Of a DNA stretch of 64,000 bases, positions 14,091 through 24,706 are shown piece after piece. Numbering within the stretch: position 1 is the first letter of the stretch; each line of letters starts with the position of its first letter. Source of the stretch: Lophius americanus (lineage: Eukaryota; Chordata; Actinopteri; Lophiiformes; Lophiidae); NCBI GenBank assembly GCA_037951165.1, contig JBBDHG010000009.1:13480501-13544500 (forward strand), read 5' to 3'. The position numbers were made by a program, and so were the translations under genes. Below the pieces are notes generated by a model. It was not told the DNA's origin. It made no database searches and worked only from the letters and a program-made list of their open reading frames with translations.

Positions 14091-17000
14091 TTTGAAATGG
14101 AGAGAAAAATTTAATCTGGGCCCGAAAATGATTGATACATTTTTAAATTAATTAATTATAGATTGTTATTCTAACTGCTATATAAGTGCATTTGAGATGT
14201 AATCCATCAGTCATTTAAATGTCATCATGAATGTCTCTGTTCAGCTGTATTCAGCACCGGCAGTAATATTCATGAATTAATTCTCAGTCTCATCACAGAC
14301 CTCTCTGTTTCTTTTCACAGAATATTAACACCCATTTACATGAAACATTTCTAAACTTTAGAGGTGAAATGAAATAATAGAAAGGTGAGGCTAGTGGGAA
14401 AGACTGATGGTACAGCAGCGCAAACCGGTCTTTCTGGCAATTGACTTTGACCGCTGACTGGAAGGGTCAGGCGCTGAGATGGAGATCCGAGAAAAAGTGT
14501 GATCTAACTTTTTACAATGCTCAGTCGAGCATTTTCATGCCCAATTCTGCATAATTGAGAGCTGTAGTAAACAGTTAAACCCTCAAAAACACTTAAAAAC
14601 AAATTTAATCAAGTAACAGAAATATTACTAAGTACTGATCTCGATTACTGTTGAGATCAAAAACTGATCAGCGGTTTGAATATCGCATTTTGTAAATATT
14701 TTTTTCCTTTGAAAAGGAGACGAAAGGAACATGCGCCAGGTCTCAAGGCATAAAGATCAAGGTGAGTACAAATATGTTAGGCTGCCTAACCCTTTATTGC
14801 AAGTCTTAAAGTACACATGGAACATGTCGACTGATTTCCCTTTCCCCCACTGTAATGCAAAATATGTGTTTGGCTTACATGGTAAGTGGTGAAGCAAATA
14901 TCTGTGAACACACACACAGTTTTAGTAAGTTTCCCCTTTAAAAGAGGACTAGTAATGTCCTCAGGCTCCCCTAAAATCCTCATACACTTCTGAGAGCTAT
15001 TGAATGAGGAGACAGTTGATGAATTTGATTTAAATACGCTGCATTAAATTGATACTTTTAGCCATAGAATCGGTCTGTCTGCATATTTTTAAAATGTCTT
15101 AACCTGCCAGCACAAGTGTTTGAACACACTTTGAAATGATCAAACTATTTACATGTAATTTTTGAAAGAATAGAGCTATTGAATGAAGGTAAACATGGAC
15201 AATTTAATTAACACAGTAGGCTTAACATCCACAATAGGGCCCTTCCATGATGCTAAGTCATGTAATACCCAGATGCAGGCTTCCAGACAAAAAAAATATC
15301 TATCTAGGAGCCATTGGCTCTTAAAGCCAAAGTATTAAAAAGCCAAATTAAATTTTCAGGAGCCAAAATATATCAATGTGTAAAGCAATCTGTCTTTGTA
15401 TTCTTTGCGCATTGTGTCATTTTCAATATGCTGCAATATTGTTTAAATAAATAAAATGTCCAATCGTATTTTTCTAAATTTGCATTGAACTATTCACAAT
15501 TATACAGCCTGCTTATTCAAGAGTCTAATTCAGAGTCTGTATCTATGACTAAGCCTGTATCTCCCACGCACACAATCATACGAGTCATTGTGCTTTTTTA
15601 CTGTTTCTTTTTTTTTTAAATGATTTGAACTGCTAGTGAAGTCCATTCTTTAATTTTTTGCTTGTACCTATCAGTGTTCCCCACAGGATTCATTTAAAAC
15701 TTAGTGCTTTTATGGACACCTCCTAGGGTTACGGTTGGAAGAAATTTTATCCTCGTCTTCATTCTCAGCAGTTTGGAGGAAATGCACCGCCTTGTTGTTT
15801 TTGTTTTCTGTGAAGCATGCAGGAGATTTTCTGGTTAGTTTGTTATTTACATGTGAATGGACTTGAAGGGAACTTTATCTTCACATCTGTGCACAGACAG
15901 TATTTTTGAAATGTCACCACAGGTATGGAGATGGGTTATTGTAGCTGGATTCTGCTCTTTCATAAATGGCAACAGTTCGATTCAGCGATCAAAAGGAAAA
16001 TTAACAGTTTTTTAGTTAACTGTGATCAGCAAAAGAGAAATTCTCAACTACTTATAATTTTTAGGAACAATGATGTAAAACAACTCAGATCAAGGACATT
16101 CTAATAAACGTTTCACTATTATCTTATGTTAAATAAACAAATCCTAACCTGGCATGGCCAGACTGACCAATTCATTTTCAATTTCAACGTTCAGCCACCG
16201 ATGAAGATTGACCGAAAAGCCTCTTCACACTAGCTGATGGATCTACAGCTACCGACAATGACACAGGTGACATTGTTCTGACTCAGCGGTTATCGGTCCA
16301 TTTCTAAGTAGAGCAAAGAGGCCGCATGCTTTATTAACCATTAATCTCAAAATATGTTTGTGGAGGGAACTGGGCAGTGCAGGTACAGAGACTGGATCCA
16401 TGATCTGTGATCGTGATCTGTATCCATGATGGCTAGAAGTACAAAATCCCTGAAATTTTCAAGATAAATTAATATTTAGAGTAACAAAACATAAGCTTGC
16501 AGGCTTGTTTGTTTCCCAGTCCAGACAAAACGATTAATTTATACTGAGTATAACTTGTTGGTTGCAGATGTACAACAAATAGTGAAAGTATTTGTCATCT
16601 GTTACTTTGAATGTTCAAAGAACACTCTGTAAAGGAGAAAATACAAATCTGCCTAGTGTAGCAAACCACTTAAGGTTCTCCTTAACAGAACAAGCCGGCC
16701 AGTGCAGTTCTGTGCTACGAGAATCAACAGGTCACTTGTGCTGATTATATAAGCTAGTGAGTTGATTAATAGCCACACATCTTGCAGTTATTCTTTAAGA
16801 GCTAATATGATTCTCCACTTTAAGGTATCCATTATACTTTGGGGGGCTGTTTGAATACGGAGTGGCAGATTATTACTTGGCTGTGGAACGAGGTCTGGAT
16901 TCCACTGTACCCTTTTGGTGTGATAGTTGAAGGTGATTTTTTTTTGATTTTATTCTTGACACAATATTTTAGTTTGATAAAATCCCCCGAATCTCTTGTT

Positions 17001-17700
17001 ACTTTTTGTAGTAATCATCTATGACAAGACCAAACTCTTCAGCATTCCTCTGCTTAGAGCTGTTAGCACCTCTCTTAGCTTCTCCTACTTCCTCAAAATC
17101 TATCTAGTTGTCATGTTACTGGCTAAGTGTCCAAATAATATATTTAAACAAATGTGGTGTTCTGTGAACATTTTTGTTGTGATGATCATATCGATCATTA
17201 CCCTCCCCTTTTAAGGACTTTCTATCAACTTGCTACATCTTTAAAAGCAGAGGAAGAAGCATTTCCGTACCAAGAAAAGGAACGCAAACTGAGATTCAGC
17301 ATCAATGGCGCTCCTCTAACACCTTTGTTGCCTCCTTATTCCTACTCTGAAATCATCTTCAAAACTTTACTTCAGTTACCCCCCTGCCACACACAACACA
17401 CGTTTGCTCACTATTAGACAGATAATGTAATATTTCAAGTTTGCACTATTCCATCAGATTTAGCGGTGATTGAGTTTTCATGTCATGTCAGTATTTGCAA
17501 CTAATCATACGCTGTAGCAAGTCATTTAAATCAATATCTGTGTAATTGTTTTGTTTTTTTTAAATCTTGGATAACAGGTTTTACTTATATATAATATTGA
17601 CAACATTCTCAGCAAATGTATTTGTTATCCTTCCAGAATTATAAATCCTCCTACAATGCTTAGGGAAACCCACAATAAGAGAAATTTATATCACAGTTCT
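14091..17700. other. Intergenic region between ppcdc upstream and ints14 3' end
   Basis: AT-rich sequence with no exon carrying recognisable protein homology on either strand. The small open frames (near 14786-14983, 16839-17214 and 17154-17417) match no family I know and look random. Confidence 0.6.
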
Positions 17701-18064
17701 ATAACAGGCGATTATGATTGTTTATTTCTCTCCCTTCCTTTATTATTCGTTATCTCAGCATTTTGACGCAGTCATGACATTCCCAGGTTTACTGTAAATG
17801 TATGTTATTTGACAATAAAAATGTAATTCAAATCTGATCAAATTTAGAAAACGATCCTTCAAACTAATCCGTTAAAAAAAATATGGACACATGAACATCT
17901 CCAAAACACCTTAATATGGATGATCGACAATGATTAGCCATTGTCAAAGGAGTGGAAGTCCACATCAAGGTTCTTAAGCAGACATTTTGAGCACACCCAT
18001 GGGTTCTGTCGCCCCTTTGGTCCGTACAGTCTGAAGATACTGTTTTTTAGTTCATTTTTGTAGC

Positions 18065-18576
18065 TCAGCTTGAGAAATCAGTATGCATGGGAACAATATT
18101 GTGATCAAAGGCAGCATACTGGGAGTCGCCAGTGCTGGCCAGTTTGAGTTGCTGTGCAGCGTGGGATAGCTGGAAAGCAGCATCCGGGTGTGCGGAGTCT
18201 GGGAGCAGGGTGCATTCTCTCTCCAGCAGATCAGCCACCCCCTTCAGGAGTTCCCAGAACCCAAATGCTAAGGCAGCCTTTCTCAGACGATTCAACTCCT
18301 GAAAGATTCAAATACAAAAGACAAGTTAGACCACGAATAACGCCACCGATCACAGTCATATTTAGCCAAATGTACCTTATAGAAGGTTTGAGTTTTATCT
18401 GGCAGCTTCCTTGCGTTCCTCAGGATCTTCTGCACATCCGTCTGTAGAATGACAGGAAATAATTAGCCAAATGAGTCAACAATGACCCTCCAAAAAAGAA
18501 TATTAAATCACCCAAAAAAAGAAAAATAACATCATCAGGAAGTTGAGATTATATATATATACATATATACATGTAT

Positions 18577-18627
<51 letters not shown>

Positions 18628-21600
18628 CATATATATATATTACACTCACAAGTCACAACTTGTCAACTCACAAGTCAACAACAACAAATAAAATTGATTT
18701 GAGTGGTGTAAGGCATGCATAGTTAAAAGGAGCTGCATGTTTCCATGAACTCCACACGTCAGAACCTCTTCATCAATTAATGGTGGTATTTAGTCGAAAG
18801 TTGAAATACTAACTAACACCACTGCTGAATTTACTTCACTACACACTACGATTTAATTTGACAACCTTTTTGGAGAAATAATTAAATTTAAAGATAGATA
18901 AAATAAACGAAAAATCAGGAGAGGGTCTGATATTTTTTCACAGCATAGTAAGTCTGACCCCTACCGACCCCAACCATTAAGATTTCAACAAACAGCGTTG
19001 GTTTGAAAAAGGGATTTTTACTGTACCTGTAATCCGCTGGCTTTAATCCACACTGTGACGTTCTGGGCGTAGCTTCGTTTGACCTGCGGCTGCACGGGGA
19101 AGGGACTTTTACTGTCATCCTCTCCATAGGGATTTTCTGCAGCCTCTGAAATAACACAAGGTCAAATGGAGTCAGCATCGTAATCGAAGACATGCATCTT
19201 TGGATCTAACACTGCAAATAATAAACTGAATGTCCACACGTAGAGAGGCCTTTGCTCTTAAGAAATAAACAGTCAGGTAACGTAATTAATATGTTAATAT
19301 GTCAGAAGTTACATCAATTGTTTTACAATCGCTCCCAAATGATGCCCTTATTAATAGAGAATTAGGGAAAACTTTGAGAAGTGAAGAGTTACCTGATATT
19401 GGTCCCAGATGTGAGACTTTGCCCAGCCAAGGCAGAGGCTCTGGACCAGGCTCAAACACAGAAAGCATCAGATTTGATTTCTTCTTGCTGTCTGCTTGGG
19501 AGTACAACATTCCAAACCACTCTGGCCTGGTAAAAATTAAAACGGAATTTAGGCCATCTAATTTACAATTTATAGGTGGAGTTAAATTAACAACATTCTG
19601 ACCACCTGATTTCAGTATGTTGAATACTTTGCAACTCACCCCAATTGGACAAGTGCCACCATCCCCTCAACTTTAAGACTACCATGTAAGAGAACACAAA
19701 AATTTGGACTTTTGCCTGCAATTTGACTTGCAGAGGGTTCATCCTCAAGCTCATCTGTGGCCCCTGTGCCAACGTCATCCACCTCTGAAATAAATAACAT
19801 ATAAAATAAATTGATGGTAAAACAATCAAACAGGGGGCATACTGAGGTTTGCTCCCTCAGAGTGCATTTTCAAATTGTAACTATTTTCATTTAATTTTTT
19901 TTATATGTGCTTTTATTTTCTCTCTATTTCTCTCCTTAAATTGTATTACTAATATAATAATCTGAGATTTCGTCTTTGTACAAACATGCGCTAGACCGTA
20001 AACAGCTTTTCCTTGAATGAGGTAACAATTATAAGTGTGGGGAAATATAGTATATAGTGCAAGTGAAATAAATAAATAATCATTAAAAAAATCGATTATT
20101 TTGTTTTAGGATTGATTACACCAATAGGGATGTGCACTAGGTATGCTGTACAGTAGTATCTTCCATGAATGTTTAGCTTTACATTTAAATAACAGAACAA
20201 ATGCTCAACACTAACCTTTGTTTACTGCAATGGGCAGTACTAGGTGTCTGGATATAACCGGAGGACTGGAAATGTCAGCAATTTCAATAAAGCCAACAAT
20301 TGCCAAATCTGAAAAAACAATGACAGACCGGAAATGTGATTCATAGAAAGAAATACTTAAGTTTAAATCTAATTTGCAGTCAGCTGTGTACCTGAACTGA
20401 CTACACGGGGAATAGGTTCCACCTCTTCATCAATAACAACAGGTTCGGGTCGAGGAAACACTTGAACATCTGAGGAAAGGTTCCCACAATGCAAGACGGC
20501 GTGGAAGGGAGAGTATGCGTGATCGATCAGCCTCCTGCAGACAAAAACAGGACATACAATGACCGAAGGTTCCTTTGTAAATGCATGAAATATTTAAAAT
20601 ACTTTTTTTTCTGGATTATATCCTCAGCAATAGTCATACCCAAACATGGTCTGTACACTCTTCATACACAGAGGACCTTCAACAGTGAAAATTTGTCCAT
20701 CTCCTCCACTGAGACGAAGTAGCTCCTCCAAGTTGTCCATGGCATCAGTCATCTGTAACTGTGATTTTAAGAGATACAGGCTTGAATTTTTGACAGCCAA
20801 CAAATGCACTGAAAGCTCAAATTCGTCAAAAGCTAAAATATTACATGGGCACAGTGCAGCACTCTAAACTGTTTCAGAACCCTTGCCTTTAATGTGTTTA
20901 AACTTGGTTACATTGTATGTGATAGTGTCCTTCATAGAATTTACTGTTGATGTTGAGATCGCAATCTAAGCAAATGCAAAGTAATCGTTAAACTTCAAGC
21001 AAAAAAAAAAGTCTCGGTACCTCCTCGGCATTTGCCACGCACATGATGAAGAGTTTGGAAGGGAAAGGGAAAGGGAGCGGAAACTTCTTGTCCTCCCCAC
21101 GCTGCTTCAGTGTTTGCAGGGATTGACGCAGCGAACCTTTTCCAATACCTAGTGATCCATCAGTAACCAGCACCAACTACAGGGTAGAGAAAGCAGGTAC
21201 ATAAACATAATAAACAGTGTATATAAATAATAATAGGCTGTTCCTTTTAGGGGTCACCAAAGCGGATCATCTGTTTCCTTCTTGCCCTGTCCTGTGCATC
21301 TTCCTCTGTAACAACAACAGACTGCATGTCCTCTCTCACCACATCCGGAAAGCTCCTCTTTCGTCTCCCCCTTTGCTCTTGCCTGGCAGCTCCATCTCTA
21401 GCATCCTTCTACTAATATATCCACTAATCCACATTCTCACATGTCCACACCATCTCAATCTAGCCTCCATTACTTTGTCTCAAAGATATCTATCCTGGAC
21501 TGTCCCTCTGATGTGCTTGTTTCTAATCCTGTCCAGCCTCATCACTCCCAAACAAAATCTTAACATGTTCAACTGTCCCACCACCAACTCTAAACAGTTG

Positions 21601-22862
21601 ACCCCAAGTACATAGACTCCTGCAACTTTTTCATCTCTACTACTTGCATTCCCACCATCCCACCTGCCTCCCTTTCATTCACACACATGTATTATGTCTC
21701 GCTGTGACTGACCTTCAGTCCTCTTTTCTCCAGCACATACCATCCACCTCTCCAGATTTTTTCCCCTCCTGTTTCACTTAAGATCAATGTCATTGGCAAA
21801 CAAAACAGTCCACAGAGGCTCCTGTCTGACATCATCTGTCAGACTGTCCTTCACCATAGCAAACAAGGGGCTCAGAGCTGATTGTTGCTGCAGTCCCACC
21901 TTGAATCCATCTGTCACTCCTACTGCACACCTCATGTTTGGCAGACTGCTCCTACACATATCTTGTACTCTAACATACTTCTGTCACTCCATACTTTCTC
22001 AGGCAAACTCAAGATTCCCCCCTCTCCACGTTGTCTTATGCTTTCTTTAATTCAGCAATGCAACTCCTTCTGGCGTTCTCTAAACTTCCCTTAAAGCAAA
22101 CATCACATATGTAGTGCTTTTTCTTGGCATAAAACCCTACTGCTGGTCACAAACTTTCACTCCTTTTCTTGAACTAATTTCCACTACTAATTTCTAGATC
22201 TTTATTGCGTGGCTCATCAGCTTAACGCCCCCAGAGGTGCTGGGGGAGCGATGGAGCTTTAACATTGTGCTACAGCTCTGCATCACCCTTGCTAGTAAAA
22301 TTGAGTACCAGTACACTGTTCCTCGATTTCTCGGATCCCCCTTCACTCTCAAAGACGATGAAGAACAATGATGGGAAAAGGGATTTGACAGCACACAAGC
22401 TTCTTTAAAATGTAATGAACTCATATGTGTGATTATGTTGCATAGCAGGATCAAAATACCTGACAGGGACAGGCACTGCCCCACTCCTGCTGTACTACGT
22501 TGCTAACCCCTTGGAGGGCTGATTCAACACAGGTCTTGTCATAGTCTTCCAGGTTGCTCAAAGCCTCCTTCACAGAAAAAGATAGTGATTAGTTGTTCCC
22601 TGGCACTTCTCTGAACAAAGAATAAGAATACTGATTTTACCTGCAATGCATTGTAGTCTCTGGTGAATGGCACCAAAAGCTCCCATAGGGAAGAAAACGC
22701 CATAAGCGTCGTAAATTCCAAGCGGTAGTTTGAGGTCATGTGTTCAAACAACATATTGAGTCCGTGGACAGCAAGGTTCTTTCTCTGATACTCCTCAGTG
22801 CCATCCAGCGACACTGGCCGTGTCATAGACAGAGACACGTCCATTAAGACCACGGTAGGCAT
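18065..22862 (-). CDS. ints14: Integrator complex subunit 14 (VWA9), 11 coding exons
   Basis: INTS14 belongs to the INTS10-INTS13-INTS14 module of the nuclear Integrator complex, which processes snRNA 3' ends and attenuates promoter-proximal transcription. Coding exons in order: 22641-22862, 22460-22567, 21021-21176, 20640-20758, 20392-20534, 20216-20308, 19640-19784, 19393-19526, 19027-19145, 18376-18441, 18065-18298. The phases join into 512 residues (human about 518). The von Willebrand A domain starts at residue 1, and MPTVVLMDVSLSMTRP contains the metal-site motif D8-x-S10-x-S12. Conserved blocks follow, including PLPFPFPSK, QADSKKKSNLM, FEPGPEPLPWLGK and HPDAAFQL near the C terminus. 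The start at 22862 has a GCC-ATG-C context and coincides with the family N terminus; an acceptor-like AG nine bases upstream suggests a 5' non-coding exon. Intron 2 (21177-22459) carries an RTE-type LINE fragment. Candidate poly(A) signals lie at 17739-17744 and 17721-17726. Confidence 0.97.
18549..18641. repeat. (TA)n microsatellite downstream of ints14 exon 9
   Basis: About 93 bases of nearly pure TA dinucleotides, interrupted by a few C and G bases, within an intron of ints14 (between exons 18376-18441 and 19027-19145). Confidence 0.95.
21236..22375 (-). mobile_element. RTE-type LINE fragment, antisense to the plus strand, in ints14 intron 2
   Basis: Read on the minus strand, this contains remnants of a reverse transcriptase: RCAVGVTDGFKVGLQQQSAL, then SPLFAMVKDSLTDDVRQE and a decayed active-site box FAND (FADD expected) at about 21,785-21,950. 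Further on it carries the equivalents of SKTEYMCVNEREGG and the C-terminal arginine-rich part. Several stops and deletions mark it as dead. The block fills most of the intron and runs in the same direction as ints14. The RTE assignment rests on remembered similarity to the abundant teleost family. Confidence 0.85.
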
Positions 22863-23734
22863 GGCTTAATTCTGATATCAACTCCTTAAACTAAAATGGA
22901 TTGAAAGAAACCTCCAGCGAGCTCCCACTGAAGGAAAATAAGGAGAAATGACGCAAATGATGAAAACAGTGCAAAACTAATATATTAGCTAACTTGGTGT
23001 ATAAACTGCAACTCTTTTTTTCTCGAGAGAGGGTATGTGCAGGAAAAACTTGTCTTATTATGATCATATCAACGTCTTTACTTTTAAAGTATCATTGTGG
23101 GATTAGGTTACATAAGAGCAAGATCACTATTGATTTAAAATCAAAAGGGACTAGACCGGTCCCAATATAGGACAGAGAGATAATGTCGGCTAGTTGTTCG
23201 GCTAATTAACGCTAGCATTCTGCAAAATAATACAATAGAAATAAACAAAATAACCTTTATCATTATAACATGGGAAAATAGGAGAAAACAGCGATTCTTA
23301 TATTAAGTATTAACAGACTAGTTTAGTGGGATAAAAACAACGTATACGTGCCATTCAATGTTTCGCTTGCCATCAAGTGTTTGTGTTGTAATGTGCACCA
23401 CTGATTTTCGTCCGGGTAACGCAAATGTACTTTGAGAAATAGTTCCTGGGTGATCTTGGAACAAACATACACAGTGATAATCAAAAGGGAATCAACATTA
23501 AGGGAGGAGTTTGATCTAGTATTTATATTCCTAGTTTTGTTTATATTCCGTTTCACGCGAAAAATCGGCGCGTGGATAAGGATACAGTAAAGGTGCCTGC
23601 TCAACATACGAAATAGATTTCTTCAATAGACACAAGAGGAAGACCATTAGTGCCAGATTGTATGATAATCATAATAATAATAATACATTTAATTTATAAT
23701 GCACTTTACATTTGGATCAAATCTCAAAGTGCTA
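22863..23734. other. Upstream region of ints14 with a short dispersed-repeat fragment
   Basis: The start-proximal part should contain the ints14 5' UTR and promoter. No CpG-rich core or TATA box stands out. At about 23668-23735 a run of AAT units followed by TTTATAATGCACTTTACA resembles a common teleost dispersed repeat and abuts the slc24a1 pseudogene. Confidence 0.45.
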
Positions 23735-24470
23735 CAATGCTACAATACAGTGCTATGATGCTTGGCCGATGCCTCAAATTGGAGTAGACTTTGGAGATTT
23801 GTCATCAGATGTGGTCAAAGAAGGTACAATAAAGATTTGGGGAGTGGTGCCCCTCACTGCAATGCACAAACTAGAACCCACTGCTCAAACAACATCAGAG
23901 ATGCATGTGGTACTTCGTAAAGATGCTACTTCAGATATAAAAAGTTATTATTAGAATGATGTACATGTTCACCTCAATTGTGATTGTGTGCGATGAGTTC
24001 TTTGTTCCTGCACTGGGTGTGATTACATACAAGTTGGCCCTTTCTGACGATGCGGCAGGAGCCACCTGTTCTGGTAGAAGATCCATCCCTAAACTTTTTG
24101 CCCTCTTTATAGGAATTTTCATCCATCACATCCCTGTTGGCATTGGCACAATTGCTGCTTCAGCAGTTTGCAATTTTTTGTTTGTGACTGGAATCTGTGC
24201 TTTATTTTCACGGGAGGCCATCTAACCTGGCCGCTTTTCAGAGATGTGTCCTTCTACTTACTTACTTTATTGCTCATCATCTTCTTCTTGAATAATTCGA
24301 TAATGTGGTGGGAGAGCATAACGCTGGTGGCTGCCTACACTCTCTATGTGATCTTCATGAAGTTCATTGTACAAATGGAGCAGGCCATCAAGACCCAACT
24401 CAACAAACACATGAACACCGTCCAGGTCATGGCTCAAGAGGCTGCTGGAGTATTCATGAGTATGAGTTTT
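23735..24470 (+). pseudogene. Degenerate partial copy of slc24a1 exon 1
   Basis: This stretch aligns with exon 1 of slc24a1 (27589-28632) from the segment YEAWPMAQIGEDFG (here YDAWPMPQIGVDFG) to near the exon end. It lacks the signal/start region. About 190 bp corresponding to the Pro/Thr-rich extracellular segment are missing, with a TAG stop at 23952-23954 and a frame change at the junction. The membrane part resumes at 23956 (MMYMFTSIVIVCDEFFVP). A small deletion near 24222 causes a second frameshift, after which FRDVSFY and IMWWES are still readable. The exchanger alpha-1 glutamate (APELF in the intact gene) is lysine here (IPKLF). No homology to exons 2-9 was found nearby. This is best explained as a dead local duplication covering only exon 1. 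It lies about 3.1 kb upstream of the intact gene on the same strand. Confidence 0.88.
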
Positions 24471-24529
24471 TGCTTTGACATCAATCCTCTATTTGTCAAA
24501 CCACAGTAACAACTTAAAGTGTGAAAACC

Positions 24530-24706
24530 CTCTCTGTCTGTATCGACAGGGCGGCCTCCATTTGGAAGTCACAACCCGCTCTATGGAGAAAAAGGGCTGA
24601 TTAAAAACTACACACAAAATATATCACGTTAGGAATACAGTATTCCATTAATTCAAAGAGATACCACTAAAAACCTCCTAAATCTTACACACTGAACTTT
24701 TAAGCA
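24530..24706 (-). repeat. Teleost dispersed repeat (minus orientation)
   Basis: On the minus strand it starts AAAAGTTCAGTGTGTAAGAT and continues with a TAGTGGTATCTCTTTGAAT block. I recognise this as the end of a common fish non-autonomous repeat. A plus-strand fragment with the same blocks lies at 28882-28940. It begins about 60 bases after the slc24a1 pseudogene homology ends. Confidence 0.6.

Noticed and set aside
23712..24509. Pseudogene region as a second functional exchanger gene
   Set aside because: Stops, frameshifts, a missing start and lost alpha-1 glutamate, with no downstream exons of its own.
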